From Clavelina lepadiformis (Eukaryota; Chordata; Ascidiacea; Aplousobranchia; Clavelinidae), in NCBI RefSeq assembly GCF_947623445.1, contig NC_135243.1, positions 21,336,479 to 21,400,478 on the forward strand: a DNA stretch of 64,000 bases, written 5' to 3'. Each line of letters opens with the position of its first letter. Positions within the stretch are counted from its first letter, which is position 1. The notes beneath the pieces are model-generated. The model worked only from the letters and a program-made list of their open reading frames with translations. It had not been told where the DNA came from and searched no databases. Shown piece by piece: positions 62,501 to 64,000 of the stretch. Position numbers and translations under genes: made by a program.

Positions 62501-63061
62501 TTTTGCCATACTGCATGTAGTGTTACTTCACAGGACGCACAAACGGTGCCTTTTTCTGCGCAAACAAATTTTCTGCTCACCAAGATGTAGGTGACCATTT
62601 AATCAAACGATTTGTTTAGAAAAACTTTCGAAAATAGTTTAAAGAAAAAAGAAAAGGTTTTTAAAATCAACTTAACCTAGCTCATCATTTACAGCAAAGT
62701 GGTTTTATATACGCTTTCTGCAACTTTTAAGACCCGAAAGCAAAATAAAGAAAGATTCGAATCAGTAGAGAGAATTTATCCATTAAATTGAATTAAACTC
62801 TCCCAAAAAAAGTTGATCATTAAACGAACAGTTTTCAAGTCGACGATTTTGATGTAAGTTGGTGATTAGCATATTTCATGGCAAATATACAATTTTGCAT
62901 ATAATATTGTAAAATTGAAGTTATATAGGCTATAACCAGGTACTGGAAAGCGTTAGATTGTCTAATATGAATCTCTTTCCTAAGTATGAGTAAGCTTTTA
63001 TCTTTAGATAACCTTAAATAATTAAGTAAATTAAGTTGTAGGATACTTGTTTTTGCAAAAC
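59515..63061. other. Region between gypsy fragment and TLR copy 2
   Basis: Near-identical to 34733-38277 (only scattered substitutions seen by eye), and read in the same way: no supported gene, a coding-like relative at about 60714-60815, and the expected TLR promoter in the last few hundred bases. Confidence 0.45.
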
Positions 63062-64000
63062 ATGGTCTGCTGGATGCTTACAGTGTTGATTCAGTTTCTG
63101 TTGTTTTCTCGCGGATCGTCTAGAAATCCTTGGAATTATTGTGATGAAGCGAGAAATATCAACGGAATTGATTTAGTTCGCATGTTCACGGTGACTTCAT
63201 TTGACCATGTCAGCAGTATAGATATTTTTGTGAAAAGTGTTCCAAGTCTTGATCGAAATGTTTTTTTTGTTAATTGCACAAACCGTGGAATAACAAAGGT
63301 TCCTCAAAATTTGCCAACAAATGTGGAAGCGTTATTACTTAATGCCAATGTTATACGACGTATTGAACGAAGTGATTTCCTTTCCTATCCAAATATAAGT
63401 GCCTTGGGGTTAGATTCAAACTGCGTTCCACGTGTTTTAGGCAAGCTTTCTCTTCCACCATGTAATGACGACCTGTACATTGAGCCTGGTGCGTTGCAGC
63501 ATCTTGTTCATTTGAAATGGTTGAGTTTTGCTGGGAACTATTTTCACGAGTTTCCACAGAAACTTCCACTTTCCATAAAAGGCTTGGATATAACTTGGAA
63601 CTTGCTTGGGGATGTAACTGAACAACTACGAAAATTTTCCAATTTAACTGTTTTAATCGGTAGTATCAATTGTTTTCGTCAAGTGTCAATCAACACCTGC
63701 CCAAGAAACTTCACAATAACACAACCACTATCTTCCAGTTTGCAATACATGGATTTAAGCGACAATAACTGGACATTTATCCCAAAAAACTTACTTGGTA
63801 ATCAATTAAAAGCGCTTTCTATTGCCACAAACCGCATTTCTCGCTTGAGGAGAAACGATTTTGTAAACGCGACAAATTTGGGACATTTAGATCTGTCCGG
63901 TATGCTTACCGTATCCCCGTGCTCATTTGTTGTAGAAGATGGTGTGTTTGATCCACTTAACCATCTCAAATTTCTTAATCTTTCACTAAACGGCATTTCG
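63062..64000 (+). CDS. Toll-like receptor, copy 2, 5' part only
   Basis: Same start, signal peptide and first leucine-rich repeats as the copy at 38278, offset by 24784 bp. The window ends after 313 codons, inside the ectodomain. Four substitutions against copy 1 were noticed in this stretch: three synonymous (near 63121, 63180 and 63356) and one Glu-to-Asp (near 63468). No break is seen, so the gene is presumably functional, but its TIR part is not visible. Confidence 0.92.
   Translation, partial: MVCWMLTVLIQFLLFSRGSSRNPWNYCDEARNINGIDLVRMFTVTSFDHVSSIDIFVKSVPSLDRNVFFVNCTNRGITKVPQNLPTNVEALLLNANVIRRIERSDFLSYPNISALGLDSNCVPRVLGKLSLPPCNDDLYIEPGALQHLVHLKWLSFAGNYFHEFPQKLPLSIKGLDITWNLLGDVTEQLRKFSNLTVLIGSINCFRQVSINTCPRNFTITQPLSSSLQYMDLSDNNWTFIPKNLLGNQLKALSIATNRISRLRRNDFVNATNLGHLDLSGMLTVSPCSFVVEDGVFDPLNHLKFLNLSLNGIS

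Larger units (their letters stand above)
47078..64000 (+). repeat. Segmental duplication, unit 2, truncated by the window end
   Basis: Direct copy of the unit starting at 25297. FUT8 exon lengths are identical in the two units, but coding and intron sequence differ at many positions. From about 58000 to the window end differences are few per kb. Private to unit 2 are about 0.9 kb at 47300-48240, the gag-only LTR element, the MITE at 54914-55720 and about 1 kb before it that unit 1 has lost. Confidence 0.88.

Overview
This is eukaryotic, AT-rich genomic DNA from an animal. CHEK1, FUT8, a Toll-like receptor and an LCCL-module gene occur together, with short GT-AG introns (mostly under 700 bp) and many small DNA transposons. 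That suggests an invertebrate deuterostome, most likely a tunicate (ascidian). The species call is inference and was not checked against any database.

Layout. 1-5758 (+): the 3' half of CHEK1 (checkpoint kinase 1), its upstream exons lying outside the window. 7799-11728 (+): a gene of repeated LCCL half-domain exons, a transmembrane exon and a short tail; it carries one in-frame stop and three apparent 1-nt frameshifts, so it is called a decaying gene. 14985-17576 (+): an intact single-exon gene for an 863-aa protein with a GlnD/DUF294-type nucleotidyltransferase motif and a TPR-like C-terminus. 18285-19345: a dispersed repeat that recurs at about 30950 and 52560. 19883-22817: a DNA transposon with 457-bp inverted repeats, TTAA target duplication and a decayed transposase.

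25297 to the window end is a direct tandem segmental duplication. Unit 1 is about 25297-47077; unit 2 starts at about 47078 and runs off the window. Each unit carries a relic of a FUT8 last exon, an 11-exon alpha-1,6-fucosyltransferase (FUT8-like) gene, the dispersed repeat, a Ty3/gypsy pol fragment on the minus strand, and a Toll-like receptor gene. FUT8 copy 1 is broken by a 1242-bp transposon in exon 9 (8-bp target duplication); FUT8 copy 2 is intact. TLR copy 1 is complete (two exons, 1075 aa); TLR copy 2 is cut by the window end. The FUT8 halves of the two units differ noticeably while the gypsy-to-TLR halves are nearly identical, which suggests stepwise duplication or gene conversion. 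Unit 2 also gained a 1679-bp gag-only LTR element (355-bp LTRs, CTTG target duplication) inside the gypsy fragment and holds a TA-flanked MITE absent from unit 1.

Functions. CHEK1 acts in the DNA-damage checkpoint, FUT8 adds core fucose to N-glycans in the Golgi, and the TLR is a membrane receptor with a cytoplasmic TIR domain. The nucleotidyltransferase-TPR protein has no function that can be assigned from the sequence. No tRNA, rRNA or CRISPR locus was recognised by eye.
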